Origin: Pseudomonadota bacterium
GTDB lineage: Bacteria; Pseudomonadota; Gammaproteobacteria; Burkholderiales; Burkholderiaceae_C
DNA length: 44,928 bases
NCBI GenBank assembly: GCA_021805825.1
Contig: JAJZEC010000029.1
Location: 1 to 44,928, forward strand
Direction of reading: 5' to 3'
Positions 1-10,637 of this stretch are shown here, in pieces. The first letter of the stretch is position 1; every line of letters begins with the position of its first letter. The notes below the pieces were generated by a model, which had not been told where the DNA came from, made no database searches, and saw nothing but the letters and a program-made list of their open reading frames with translations. The position numbers were made by a program, and so were the translations under genes.

Positions 1-569
1 CTGACGTTCGACAGGATGTCCGCCTTGGTGTGACCGTCCGGAGCGATGTTGACCACGCAGTCGGCCAGCGCCAGCAGCTTGTGGTAGCAGGGAAGATCGA
101 ATACGAAGCAGTGGCTGATGCGGGTGCTTCCTGCCAGGCCATGTTCGTGGTCGACCACCGCCGACAGCAGAACGTCGGAGTGCAGCGAGCCCTTCATCAA
201 GGCGTGCGCCCGGCCTTCGCGCGCCAGCTCCACCGCACGGTGTGCCGCCGCGGCCGGCTCGGCGGGTGTGTCGACGATCTCGAAATCCCCGCAGTCGACC
301 TGGGCCTGCGCGGCCGCCTGCTCGATCAGCTGGACGTTGCCCACGAGCAGCGGGCGCGCGATGCGTTCGCTGCCGATGGTGTGCGCGGCCTGCAGCGCCA
401 GCGCGTCGCAGGGGTGCACCAAGGCCAGCGTCGCGGGACTGCGCTCGGTCTGCGCGCGCGCGCGCTCGACCAGATCGAGCAGCCGCGGGTGCCTGCGCAG
501 CGCCTCGGGGGTTTCCGGATCGTCGGCGACGGCATGGAGGGAAGGGGGCATGGCGGATGACTGGGGCAT
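1..569 (-). CDS. phosphate acetyl/butyryltransferase, 3' part cut off by window edge
   Basis: The minus strand reads as the N-terminal ~190 residues of a PTA/PTB-family phosphate acyltransferase, which exchanges acyl groups between CoA and phosphate. Visible family features are an early segment LRRHPRLLDLVERARAQ, the stretch LALVHPCDALAL, and the typical LMKGSLHSDVLLSAVV followed by RISHCFVFD. The ATG at 569 is preceded by AGGAG at 576-580 with good spacing, so this start is well supported; an in-frame ATG at 551 is less likely. There is no MaoC-like hydratase domain in front, unlike the bifunctional enoyl-CoA hydratase/phosphate acetyltransferases of some Proteobacteria. In this family an acetate kinase is often the next gene, which would lie outside the window. 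Acetyl versus butyryl specificity cannot be decided from this part. Confidence 0.85.
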   Translation of the reverse strand, partial: MPQSSAMPPSLHAVADDPETPEALRRHPRLLDLVERARAQTERSPATLALVHPCDALALQAAHTIGSERIARPLLVGNVQLIEQAAAQAQVDCGDFEIVDTPAEPAAAAHRAVELAREGRAHALMKGSLHSDVLLSAVVDHEHGLAGSTRISHCFVFDLPCYHKLLALADCVVNIAPDGHTKADILSNV

Positions 570-617
570 GGCGGACTCCTGGCCCCCATGATGCCACGCT
601 GCGCAGGCGCGCGGCCT

Positions 618-1418
618 TCAGGTCTCGCGCAGCAAGCCCTGTTCCTCGCGCGCGAAGTGGTGCTCCATCAGGTGCTGCAGGGGTAGCGCCTCGTCGACCA
701 GGCGCAGCCTGCGCCGCGGGTCGCGCAGGCGCGCCGGAGCGGCCTGCAGCCTGGCGTGCAGCTGCTGCGCGAGCTGCAGCAGCTTGCGGTGCTCCGCCTC
801 GTAGACCCGCTGCGGCCAGCGCGCGCAGCGCGGCAGCCGCGGCAGCAGTCGGGCGTCCTCCTCCGCCGCGTGGCTGTGGTGCAGGCTGCCGAGTTCGTCG
901 AACAGCGCGCAGGCTGCGTCGACGTGGCCGGCCAGCAGCGCCAGGCGCACGTCGGTCATCAGTTCCAGCAGTCGCGCATGTTCGCGCAGCAGGCGCTCGC
1001 GCAGCGCCTGCCGGGCCTCGTCGTCGCCGACCGGCGCAACGCTCCCCGTCGGCTGGAGCAGATAGCGCAACAGCGCCACGCCATGGTTGTGCTCCGGGTC
1101 GCGCGCACCCACCAGCAGCGTGACGCTGCCGTGGGCGCGCAACAGCCCGCACAGGCGCTCGACCATGGCCGGGTTGGCGTCGAGCTCGGCGTGGTAGCGT
1201 TCCACGAAGCTCGTCCAGCGCGCGGGCTCGTGGGCGAACCAGCTGCGCAGGGCCGCCGAGGGCGCGATGTCCCGCAGCCACAGGTCGATGGCCGCTGCAT
1301 CGCGGCGCAGTCCGCGTGGCCACAGGCGGTCGATCAGCACCCGCAGGCCGTGGGTGGCGCTCGGGGGCTCGTAGGCGCGGGCGACGACCAGATGCGGCGC
1401 CGGGGTCTCGTAATCCAT
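618..1418 (-). CDS. DUF488 (YeaO-type) domain fused to a hemerythrin-like HHE domain
   Basis: This 266-residue protein has two parts. Residues ~10-125 match the DUF488/YeaO family (VLIDRLWPRGLRRD, then LLVGARDPEHNHGVALL). Residues ~140-266 look like a hemerythrin HHE four-helix bundle with His/Glu metal-ligand patterns: REHARLLELM, LHHSHAAEEDARLLPRL, YEAEHRKLLQL and LMEHHFAREEQGLL. HHE domains bind a di-iron centre and sense or handle O2, NO or iron. DUF488 has no settled biochemical role. The gene is divergent from narX with only ~97 bp between start codons, so a role in oxygen or nitrosative stress during nitrate respiration is a reasonable inference. ATG at 1418 was chosen; an in-frame ATG at 1430 would add four residues. 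Neither has a strong ribosome binding site. Confidence 0.8.
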   Translation of the reverse strand: MDYETPAPHLVVARAYEPPSATHGLRVLIDRLWPRGLRRDAAAIDLWLRDIAPSAALRSWFAHEPARWTSFVERYHAELDANPAMVERLCGLLRAHGSVTLLVGARDPEHNHGVALLRYLLQPTGSVAPVGDDEARQALRERLLREHARLLELMTDVRLALLAGHVDAACALFDELGSLHHSHAAEEDARLLPRLPRCARWPQRVYEAEHRKLLQLAQQLHARLQAAPARLRDPRRRLRLVDEALPLQHLMEHHFAREEQGLLRET

Positions 1419-1515
1419 GCGCTCTATCATGAGGTATTTTCGATTCCGATTCAATCCGACCGCGTGTCGTACCGGGCTGTGTACGGATTGTCTTCGGTGC
1501 CCGGTTTGCCCGATC

Positions 1516-3420
1516 ATGCCGACCATGTTCTCACGTCGCTGGAGCCTCACCGCCAAGATCTCCGTCGTCGCCGCGGTGTTCCTGGCGCTGTCCCTGGCCT
1601 CGGTCGGAACCAGCCTGTGGATTTCGTGGAAGCTCGAGGGCGGCGCCGGGGCGGTCAACATCGCCGGCAAGTTGCGCATGATGACCTACCGCCTGGCGGC
1701 CAGCGCGGCGCAGCCCGGGCGCCCGCTGGTGGCCGGGGAGGTGGCGCGCATGCAGCAGGCCATCGAGTTGCTGCGCACAGGCGACGCGGCGCGACCGCTG
1801 GCCGTGCCCTGGGACGCGCGCATCCACGCCCGCTTTGCCGCGGTGCGCACCGGCTGGGCCAGTCTGCGGCCGCGCTGGACGTCGGCGACGCCCTCGGCAC
1901 CGGTGGCGCGCGCCGAGCTCGATGGTTTCGTGGCCCGCATCAATGCCTTCGTGCACTCCATCGAGCAGCGGCTGGATTTCTGGACTTCGCTGCTGCATAC
2001 CGCCGAGATGGCCGTCGGCGGTGTCGTGCTGGTCGCCTTCATGACCATCTTCTTCATCACCTACCTGCATGTGCTGGAGCCGGTGGGACGGCTGGCACGC
2101 GGCGTGGAGGCGATCGCGGCCGGAGACTACGCGGCGCGCGTGACGGTGTCCTCCACCGATGAGCTGGGCGACCTCGGGCTCGGCTTCAACCGCATGGCCG
2201 CGCAACTGCAGGCGGTGTATGCGGACCTCGAGCACCGGGTGCAGCAGAAGACGGCCGCGCTGCAGACCGAGCAGCAGCGCCTGCGTGCGTTGTACGAGGT
2301 CAGCGCGCTGGTGTCGCGCGCATCCGGGCTGGACGAGCTGGCCGAGGGCTTCACCCAGGCCATCCGCCGCATCGCCGGCGCCGACGCCGCGCTGCTGCGC
2401 TGGACCGACGACACCGCGGCGCGCTACGTGCTGCTGGCCGCCGACGGCATGCCCGGTTCGATCATCGATGCCGAGCATTGCCTGCTGGCCGGGGCCTGCT
2501 ACTGTGGCAGCAGCAGCGCCGAGTCCGGCCCGCAGGTCGTGCGTTTCGATCGCGATGCCCTGCGCGAGCAGGCGGCATGCATGCGCGCTGGCTTCGCGGC
2601 CCTGCTCAGCGTGCCGGTGCGCGCGCAGCAGCGCCTGCTCGGCGAGCTCAATCTGCTGTATCGCGACAGCGGGCACGCGGATCCGACGCAGCAGGCGCTG
2701 CTCGAGGCGCTGGCTGCCCACCTCGCCTCGGCGATGGAGAACCTGCACGGAGCCGCGCTCGAGCGCGAGGCCATGCTGGCGCGCGAGCGTGGGCTGCTGG
2801 CGCGCGAGCTGCACGACTCCATCGCCCAGTCGCTGGCCTACATGAAGATCCAGCTGCAGTTGCTGCGCGGCGCGATGCAGGCGCGGGACACCGCGCGCAC
2901 CGCGAAGGCGCTGGACGACATCGAGCACGGGGTACGCGAGAGCCTGGCCGATGTGCGCGAACTGCTGCTGCACTTCCGCACGCGAACGCACGAGGAGGGC
3001 ATCGAGCCGGCGCTGCGCATGACCTTGCACAAGTTCGAGGTGCAGAGCGGGGTGGCGGCGCAGCTGGACATCGACGCCCACGGCCAGCCGCTGGATGCCG
3101 ACGTGCAGATCCAGGTGCTGCATATCGTGCAGGAGGCGCTGTCGAACGTGCGCAAGCATGCGCGCGCGCAGCGGGTGGAGGTGGTCGTGCGCAGCGTTCC
3201 GCACTGGAGCTTCGAGGTGCGCGACGATGGCGTCGGCTTCGACCCGCAGGAACGGCAGGCCGATGGCGCTGCGCATGTCGGGCAGCAGATCATGCACGAG
3301 CGCGCGGCCAGCATCGGCGCCGGCCTGCGGCTGCATTCCCGCCCTGGGCACGGCACGCAGGTGCACCTCGAACTGTCCGCGGCCTGTGTGCCGCGGGCGC
3401 AAGGAAGGCACGATGGATGA
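1516..3420 (+). CDS. narX: nitrate/nitrite sensor histidine kinase NarX/NarQ type
   Basis: This 634-residue inner-membrane kinase should sense periplasmic nitrate or nitrite and phosphorylate NarL. TM1 is at ~14-37, directly followed by a P-box-like segment (AVNIAGKLRMMTYRLA, ~46-62). TM2 is at ~165-187, then a HAMP domain. A central region carries a cysteine cluster (CLLAGACYCG near 320-330), as in NarX. The HisKA_3 box ARELHDSIAQSLAYMK has the phospho-accepting His at ~432, and a HATPase domain follows (SNVRKHARA; DDGVGFDP). The P-box keeps the arginine of LRM but has Ile where E. coli NarX has Lys49, so it is closer to NarQ there. ATG at 1516 was chosen because it puts TM1 near the N terminus. 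An upstream ATG at 1417 would overlap the divergent gene's start, and neither start has a clear ribosome binding site. The end overlaps narL by 8 nt. Confidence 0.93.
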   Translation: MPTMFSRRWSLTAKISVVAAVFLALSLASVGTSLWISWKLEGGAGAVNIAGKLRMMTYRLAASAAQPGRPLVAGEVARMQQAIELLRTGDAARPLAVPWDARIHARFAAVRTGWASLRPRWTSATPSAPVARAELDGFVARINAFVHSIEQRLDFWTSLLHTAEMAVGGVVLVAFMTIFFITYLHVLEPVGRLARGVEAIAAGDYAARVTVSSTDELGDLGLGFNRMAAQLQAVYADLEHRVQQKTAALQTEQQRLRALYEVSALVSRASGLDELAEGFTQAIRRIAGADAALLRWTDDTAARYVLLAADGMPGSIIDAEHCLLAGACYCGSSSAESGPQVVRFDRDALREQAACMRAGFAALLSVPVRAQQRLLGELNLLYRDSGHADPTQQALLEALAAHLASAMENLHGAALEREAMLARERGLLARELHDSIAQSLAYMKIQLQLLRGAMQARDTARTAKALDDIEHGVRESLADVRELLLHFRTRTHEEGIEPALRMTLHKFEVQSGVAAQLDIDAHGQPLDADVQIQVLHIVQEALSNVRKHARAQRVEVVVRSVPHWSFEVRDDGVGFDPQERQADGAAHVGQQIMHERAASIGAGLRLHSRPGHGTQVHLELSAACVPRAQGRHDG

Positions 3421-4075
3421 GAGCATTCGCGTATTGCTGGTCGACGACCACCGCCTGGTGCGCAGTGGCATCCAGGCGCTGCTCGAGGCTGGTGGTGGGG
3501 TGCAGGTCGTCGGCGAGGCCGGCGACGCCGGCGAGGCCCTGCGCCTGGCCGCGCAGTCGCGCCCCGACGTCGTGCTGCTCGACGTCCACCTGCCGGGGGT
3601 CGGGGGCATCGATGCCGTGCAGGCGCTGCGCGCGGTGGCTCCGCAGGCCGCGGTCCTCATGCTCAGTGTCAGCGACGACGCGGCCGACCTGGCTGCGGCG
3701 ATGCGCGCGGGGGCGCAGGGCTACCTGCTGAAGACCTGTGATGCCGAGGAACTGGTCGGCGCGGTGCGCCGGGCCCGGCTGGGGGAGGTGGTCATCGGCA
3801 GCGAGATGGCGCCCAAGGTGGCTGCGGCCTTCGCCGAGCGCGCGCCGCCGCCCGACCCGATGGCCGGCCTGACCGCCCGCGAGCGACAGATCGGGGAGGC
3901 GCTCTCGCGGGGGGCGAGCAACAAGCTCATCGCGCGTGAACTCGACATTGCCGAGACCACGGTGAAGGTGCATGTGCAGAGCATTCTGCGCAAGCTCGGC
4001 CTGGGCTCCCGGGTGCAGATCGCCGTGGTGTTCGCCGAACGCCGATCCCGCGAAGCGCCGCCCGGCGGCGATTGA
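3413..4075 (+). CDS. narL: NarL-family response regulator, partner of NarX
   Basis: This 220-residue two-domain regulator has a receiver with the acidic pair D11/D12, phospho-acceptor D57 (LLDVHLPG), S85 and K107. A LuxR/NarL helix-turn-helix follows at ~152-212 (LTARERQIGEALSRG...TVKVHVQSILRKLGL). It overlaps the kinase gene by 8 nt, so the two are almost certainly co-translated. In the recognition helix it has TVKVHVQ. E. coli NarL has TVKVHVK, whose Lys188, Val189 and Lys192 contact DNA bases, so the third contact residue is Gln here. This may change or relax its DNA specificity relative to the second NarL-type protein at 11499. It ends 26 nt before the convergent narI. Confidence 0.92.
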   Translation: MDESIRVLLVDDHRLVRSGIQALLEAGGGVQVVGEAGDAGEALRLAAQSRPDVVLLDVHLPGVGGIDAVQALRAVAPQAAVLMLSVSDDAADLAAAMRAGAQGYLLKTCDAEELVGAVRRARLGEVVIGSEMAPKVAAAFAERAPPPDPMAGLTARERQIGEALSRGASNKLIARELDIAETTVKVHVQSILRKLGLGSRVQIAVVFAERRSREAPPGGD

Positions 4076-4077
4076 GC

Positions 4078-4094
4078 GGCGGCCGGGCGCCGCC
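4078..4094. terminator. GC-rich hairpin between convergent narL and narI
   Basis: A perfect 6-bp stem GGCGGC/GCCGCC with a 5-nt loop fills the 26-nt gap between the stop codons of narL and narI. It has no U-tract on either side, so it is at best a weak bidirectional terminator or an RNA 3'-end stabiliser. Confidence 0.35.
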
Positions 4095-4101
4095 GGCCTG
4101 T

Positions 4102-4827
4102 TCAGTTGTTGCGCGGCCGCACGCCGGCGCGCAGCGCGCCGGAACCGCGGCGCAGCTTGCGCGACCAGTTCCAGATCACCTGCTGGTAGGGCCTCCAGGT
4201 GTAGTTCAGCGGGAACACCGTGAAGTGGATCAGCCGCGTGAACGGGATCAGGCCGAAGATCACGAAGGCGCAGGCGACATGGATCTGCACCACCAGGGGC
4301 ATGCCGGCGACGATGCCCGAGCGCGGGCGCAGCAGGAAGATCGATCGCAGGTAGGGCGTGAGGGTGGCGGCGAACCAGGAACTGCCCCAGTTGTCGAAGT
4401 AGGCGATCAGCAGCCCGCTGCACAGTTGCAGCAGCAGCAGGGCATAGACCAGCATGTCCATGCGCGAGGTCACCTGGCGCAGGCGGGCGTCGCGCACGCG
4501 GCGCAGGATCAGCATCAGCAGGCCGAACAGCGCGCACAGCGCGAAGGCCGACAGCGTCCACTCCAGGATCAGCAGCCTGAGCGGCTGCCCGTTCCAGGCC
4601 AGCACGGCACCGGGCACGGCAAACGCCGCCAGGTGCCCCAGGAAGACCACCAGCAGCCCCCAGTGGAAGGGCTGCGTGCCCCAGAACAGCCGGCGCGTCT
4701 CCAGGAACTGCGAGGACAGCGAGGTGACCTGGAAACCCATGCGCCGCCACCGGTACCACCAGCCCAGCAGCAGGGCGGTGAGGGCGGCATAGGGCAGGGT
4801 TGCGAACAGGGCTTGGGCAATCGGCAT
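4102..4827 (-). CDS. narI: respiratory nitrate reductase gamma subunit (diheme cytochrome b)
   Basis: This 241-residue integral membrane subunit has about five transmembrane helices. It anchors NarGH to the cytoplasmic face of the inner membrane and oxidises quinol at the periplasmic side, passing electrons through two b hemes. Candidate heme-ligand histidines occur in FHWGLLVVFLGHLAAF near the N terminus and in IHVACAFVIFGLIPFTRLIH near the C terminus, as in E. coli NarI. The C terminus (YTWRPYQQVIWNW) is also typical. It starts 1 nt after the narJ stop and is the last gene of the cytochrome c-narGHJI operon. Confidence 0.95.
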   Translation of the reverse strand: MPIAQALFATLPYAALTALLLGWWYRWRRMGFQVTSLSSQFLETRRLFWGTQPFHWGLLVVFLGHLAAFAVPGAVLAWNGQPLRLLILEWTLSAFALCALFGLLMLILRRVRDARLRQVTSRMDMLVYALLLLQLCSGLLIAYFDNWGSSWFAATLTPYLRSIFLLRPRSGIVAGMPLVVQIHVACAFVIFGLIPFTRLIHFTVFPLNYTWRPYQQVIWNWSRKLRRGSGALRAGVRPRNN

Positions 4828-4828
4828 C

Positions 4829-5490
4829 TCAGGCTCCCAGTTCGACCGCGCCGCTGCGGTCGTGGATCGGAATGAAGTTCTCGGCGGCGCGCCCACTGCG
4901 TCGCGCCGGCACGTCGGGGTAGTCGGCCTCCAGCAGGCACAGCAGCGCATGCAGCAGCCAGCGGTAGGGGTTGGAGAAATGCAGCGCCTCCTGCATCACC
5001 AGTTCGCCGCGTGCCTTCAGCGCGTCCAGGCGGGCACGCAGCCTCGCTTCGTCGAAGTCCGCCAGCATCGCGCGCAGCGCAGGGATCAGCACCTGCTCTG
5101 CCAGGTCGCGGCGCAGCGCTTCGTCGAGCAGCGGCAGCAGCTCGAGCACATTGCCCAGGTGATCCGGCAGTTCGTCGCCGCAGTCATGCTCGACGCGCTG
5201 GTGCTCCTGCTTCAGTCCGGCCAGGAACAGCCCGCGCTTGTAGTCCTCGCCGAAGCGCGTGTAGCCGATCTCCAGGCTGCAGATGGCCTGCAGCTCGAAG
5301 GTCTTCAGGAACAGTTCCTCGCGTGCCGTCGGTGCCAGAGCGGCCAGGGCCTGCGCACCCTGCGCGAAGTCCTGCGCACAGCGCGCGGGCGCATCGCGCA
5401 GTGCCGCGGTGGCGTCGCGCAGCGCCAGCGCGAAGCCCGAGCGCGGATAGCGCAGCAGCGGCGCCAGGCCGGGGTAGCGATCGGTGTGCA

Positions 5491-5491
<1 letters not shown>
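4829..5491 (-). CDS. narJ: nitrate reductase molybdenum cofactor assembly chaperone
   Basis: NarJ is the cytoplasmic TorD/DmsD-type chaperone that binds apo-NarG and helps insert the molybdenum cofactor before membrane attachment; it is not part of the final enzyme. The ~220-residue all-helical protein contains the NarJ-typical EELFLKTFELQAICSLEIGY and YKRGLFLAGLKQEH. The ATG at 5491 overlaps the narH stop codon in a TGATG arrangement, which favours translational coupling. A GTG directly before it (5494) could add one residue. Its place between narH and narI is the canonical narGHJI order. Confidence 0.94.
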
Positions 5492-6984
<1,493 letters not shown>

Positions 6985-6995
6985 GTCCGTGCTCC

Positions 6996-9900
6996 TTAGA
7001 ATTCCACCTTGTCCATCTTGCGCACCAGCACATGGGTGTCGCGGTTGACCCCCACCGGACCCCAGTAGTTCAGGTGGTAGCTGAACTGGGCGTAGCCGCC
7101 GACGCACAGATTGGGCTTCAGATGCACGCGGGTGATGCTGTTGTTCATCCCCGCGCGCCGCCGCCCGCGCTGCTGCGACTTGGGCACGCTGTAGGTGCGC
7201 TCGACGGCGTGGTAGACGATGCACACCCCGGGCGGGATGCGCGCGCTGACCGCGGCGCGGGTGCAGTACACCCCGTGGTCGTTGTAGACCTCGACCCAGT
7301 CGTTGTCCTGGATGCCCAGTTCGGCGGCGTCGCGCTCGCTCAGCCAGCACGGCTCCATGCCGCGCGACAGCGTAAGCATGCGCAGGGTGTCGCCGTAGGT
7401 CGAGTGGATATGCCACTTGCCGTGCGGGGTGAGCACGTTGAGCATCTTCGCCTTGCCGTCGTTGACCGACTGCCGCAGGTCGCCGTAGGCCTGGGGAGTG
7501 GGCGAGGGCTTGTAGGTCGGCAGGTGCTCGCCGAAGGCGATGTAGCCGTCGTGGTCGAGGTAGAAATGCTGCCGCCCGGTCAGGGTGCGCCACGGCACGC
7601 CGTGCTCGACGTTGTAGGTGAAGCCGCTGTAGGCGCGGCCGTTGTCCATCAGGCCTGACCACACCGGCGTGTTGAGCAGGCGCCGGGGCTGCGCCTTCAG
7701 ATCCCGGTTGCGGGTGCGCGCCGCGCGCGAACCCTCGCCGAGCTGCGCCAGCGGCAGCCCGGTCTTGCGCTCGGCATTGCGGTAGGCGCGCCAGGCCAGT
7801 TCGCCGTTGGTCGCCGACGACAGGTGCAGCACGGCCTCGATGGCCTCCACGTCCTCCTCCAGCGAGGGGTAGCTGCTGCCGTCGACCTCGTGCAGGTGGT
7901 CGGGCTGGGCGAGCAATTCATCGTAGAAGTCGGCGCAGTCGTACTGGTTGCCGTGCGCGCCCAGGCCCTTGCTGCGCACGTTCGGCCCCAGGCTGCAGAA
8001 CCTGGCGTGGATCTTGGTGTAGTCGCGGGTCTCCAGCGCCAGCTTGTGCATCGAGCGCCCGAGTTCGGGCACGTCCTCCCCCTTGCCCCAGTCGCGCAGC
8101 CGCGGCTGCGCGATCTCGTCGGCCGAGTCGTGCGACAGCGCGGCCATCACGATGTCGGTGTGCTCGCCCGGCAGGTGCGTCTGCGCCAGGCTGCTGACCT
8201 TGGCCGCCAGTTCGCGGAAGATCGCCCAGTCGGTCTTCGACTCCCACACCGGCGGGATCGCCGCGCTCAGCGGGTGGATGAAGGAGTGCATGTCGGTCGA
8301 GTTGAGGTCGTCCTTCTCGTACCAGGACGCGCTCGGCAGCACGATGTCGGAGTACAGCGCCGAGGTGTCCATGCGGAAGTTGAGGTCGACCACCAGATCC
8401 ATCTTCCCGCTGGGCGCCTTGTCGTGCCAGGCGATGTCCTGCACCTGCCCCTTGGCCGCCTCGTCGGCCACGTGGTTGTGGTGGGTGCCCAGGTAGTGGT
8501 CGAGGAAATACTCGTGGCCCTTGGCGCTGGTGCCGATGGCGTTGCCGCGCCAGATGAACCACACCCGCGGCCAGTTGCCTTCGGCGTCCGGGTCGCTCAC
8601 CGCGTAGCGCAGGTCGCCGCGCGCCAGGCGCTGCGCCACGTGCTGCTTGATCTCCTCGTCGGTCGTCGCGCCGGCGCGCCGCGCCTGCGCGACGACCTCG
8701 AAGTTGTGGGCGTCGAATTGCGGGAAGAAGGGCATCCAGCCGTTGCGCACCGCCTTCACGATGAAGTCGGCGGTATGCAGCGCGGTCAGCTCGTTGTCGG
8801 GGGAGGCGTTGTAGCTGCGCTGGCGATCGTCGTAGCGCCACTGGTCCGACTGGATGTAATGCCAGATCGGCGCCTGCTGCAGGCGCGTGGTCGACTGCCA
8901 GTCGCGCGCCGACATGATCGCGCCCCAGGAATCGCTGGGGGCCAGCTTCTCCTGGCCGACATAGTGGTTCATGCCGCCACCGTTGACGCCGACGCAGCCG
9001 GTGAGCATCAGCGCCATCATGCCGGCGCGGTAGATCAGGTTGCCGTGGAACCAGTGGTTGATGCCCGCGCCGACGATGATGGTGCACTTGCCGCGCGTCG
9101 TCTCCGCGGTGCGCGCCCACTCGCGGGCGAACTGCAGCACAGTGCCGGCGCTGATGCCGGTGAACACCTCCTGCCAGGCAGGGGTGTACGCCGCCTTCGC
9201 GTCGTCGCAGCCGCTCGGGTAGTCGCCGTCGAGGCCGCGGCCGACGCCGTACTGGGCCATGATCAGGTCGTACACCGTGCACACCGTGGCGCGGCCGCCG
9301 TCGGCGGTCGCGACATGGCGCACCGGCACGCCGCGCAGCGCCTTGCGCTGCAGGCCGTATTCGTCGAACGCCACCTGCAGCACCGCATCGTGGCGCTGCA
9401 GCAGGCTGAGCTCGGGATCAAAGGGGTGGTCGTCGAGCGCATCCTCCAGGCGCGTGTTCCATTGGCCCGGGGTCTTGTCCCAGCGGTGGCCGACGCTGCC
9501 CTTCGGGCACACCAGTTCGCCGCTGGCGGCGTCGAAGTTGAGGAACTTCCAGTCACCGTTGTCCTGTTCCGCGTAGCGCGCGATGCGCCCGGCGCGCAGC
9601 AGCTTGCCCGGGCGCCAGCTGCCCTGCTCCTCGTGCAGTTCGACGAGGAAGGGGCTGTCGGTGAAGCGCTTGGCGTAGTCGAGGAAATAGCCGGTGTTCT
9701 TCTGGTGGTGCCATTCCTCGAGGATGACGTGGGTCACCGCCATCCAGAACGCGCCGTCGGCGCCGGCATGCACCGGGATCCACTGGTCGGCGTACTTGGC
9801 GACCATGCTGAAGTCCGGGGAGAACACCACGGTCTTCGTGCCGTTGTAGCGCGACTCCGAGAAGAAGTGCACGTCGGGCGTGCGGGTCATGCCCAGGTTG

Positions 9901-10613
9901 GCGCCCATCACCGCGGTGAACTTGGAGTTGTACCAGTCGGCGCTTTCGGCGACGTCGGTCTGCTCCCCCCACACCTCGGGGAAGGCTGGCGGCAGGTCGC
10001 AGTACCAGTCGTAGAAGCTCAGCAGCACGCCGCCCATCAGCTGCAGGAAGCGCGCGCCGGCCGCGAAGCTGAGCATCGACATCGCGGGGATCGGCGAGAA
10101 GCCGACCAGGCGATCCGGCCCGTACTGCTTGACCGTCTGCAGCGAGGCTGCGCTGATCAGCTCCAGCGCCTCGTCCCAGTCGACGCGGCGGAAGCCGCCC
10201 TTGCCGCGAGCCTGCTGGTAGCGCTTGCGCTTGGCCGGGTCGGCCTGCAGGTTGCGCCAGGCCTGCAGCGGGTCGCCGGTGCGCGCGCGTTCGGCGCGCC
10301 AGAGGTCGAGCAGCGCGCCGCGCATCAGCGGGTACTTCACCCGCACCGGGCTGTACAGGTACCAGGAATAGGAAATGCCCCGCTGGCAGCCTCGCGGCTC
10401 GTAGGGCGGCAGCTTGGGATCGAGCAGCGGGTAGTCCAGCGCCTGCGTCTCGTAGACGACGATGCCGTCCTTCACATGCACGTTCCACGAGCAGCCACCG
10501 GTGCAGTTCACGCCGTGTGTGCTGCGCACGACCTTGTCGTGCTGCCAGCGGTTGCGGTAGAAATCTTCCCAGGAGCGCGTCTTGGGGGAAACGATGTCCT
10601 TGATCCAGCTCAT
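6996..10613 (-). CDS. narG: respiratory nitrate reductase alpha subunit (Mo-bisMGD catalytic subunit)
   Basis: This 1205-residue subunit reduces nitrate to nitrite in the cytoplasm using Mo-bis-MGD and one [4Fe-4S] cluster. The N-terminal cluster motif has the unusual His ligand of NarG: H33, C37 and C41 in [12 protein letters not shown], with a further Cys at ~77 ([13 protein letters not shown]). The segment [19 protein letters not shown] matches the region carrying the molybdenum-coordinating Asp. There is no twin-arginine signal, as expected for the cytoplasm-facing nNar type. A GAGGA lies just upstream of the ATG. The gene follows the cytochrome c gene by 24 nt and precedes narH by 11 nt. 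Confidence 0.97.
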   Translation of the reverse strand: MSWIKDIVSPKTRSWEDFYRNRWQHDKVVRSTHGVNCTGGCSWNVHVKDGIVVYETQALDYPLLDPKLPPYEPRGCQRGISYSWYLYSPVRVKYPLMRGALLDLWRAERARTGDPLQAWRNLQADPAKRKRYQQARGKGGFRRVDWDEALELISAASLQTVKQYGPDRLVGFSPIPAMSMLSFAAGARFLQLMGGVLLSFYDWYCDLPPAFPEVWGEQTDVAESADWYNSKFTAVMGANLGMTRTPDVHFFSESRYNGTKTVVFSPDFSMVAKYADQWIPVHAGADGAFWMAVTHVILEEWHHQKNTGYFLDYAKRFTDSPFLVELHEEQGSWRPGKLLRAGRIARYAEQDNGDWKFLNFDAASGELVCPKGSVGHRWDKTPGQWNTRLEDALDDHPFDPELSLLQRHDAVLQVAFDEYGLQRKALRGVPVRHVATADGGRATVCTVYDLIMAQYGVGRGLDGDYPSGCDDAKAAYTPAWQEVFTGISAGTVLQFAREWARTAETTRGKCTIIVGAGINHWFHGNLIYRAGMMALMLTGCVGVNGGGMNHYVGQEKLAPSDSWGAIMSARDWQSTTRLQQAPIWHYIQSDQWRYDDRQRSYNASPDNELTALHTADFIVKAVRNGWMPFFPQFDAHNFEVVAQARRAGATTDEEIKQHVAQRLARGDLRYAVSDPDAEGNWPRVWFIWRGNAIGTSAKGHEYFLDHYLGTHHNHVADEAAKGQVQDIAWHDKAPSGKMDLVVDLNFRMDTSALYSDIVLPSASWYEKDDLNSTDMHSFIHPLSAAIPPVWESKTDWAIFRELAAKVSSLAQTHLPGEHTDIVMAALSHDSADEIAQPRLRDWGKGEDVPELGRSMHKLALETRDYTKIHARFCSLGPNVRSKGLGAHGNQYDCADFYDELLAQPDHLHEVDGSSYPSLEEDVEAIEAVLHLSSATNGELAWRAYRNAERKTGLPLAQLGEGSRAARTRNRDLKAQPRRLLNTPVWSGLMDNGRAYSGFTYNVEHGVPWRTLTGRQHFYLDHDGYIAFGEHLPTYKPSPTPQAYGDLRQSVNDGKAKMLNVLTPHGKWHIHSTYGDTLRMLTLSRGMEPCWLSERDAAELGIQDNDWVEVYNDHGVYCTRAAVSARIPPGVCIVYHAVERTYSVPKSQQRGRRRAGMNNSITRVHLKPNLCVGGYAQFSYHLNYWGPVGVNRDTHVLVRKMDKVEF

Positions 10614-10637
10614 GATGTCCTCGGTGGAGCGTGCGTG

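Noticed and set aside
1441-1470. FNR/ANR-like box between the DUF488-HHE gene and narX
   Set aside because: The TTCGAT...ATTCAA stretch resembles TTGAT-N4-ATCAA only if a base is inserted in both halves.
1417-1515. Longer narX beginning at ATG 1417
   Set aside because: It would add 33 cysteine- and arginine-rich residues before TM1 and overlap the divergent gene's start codon; the NarX family does not have this extension.
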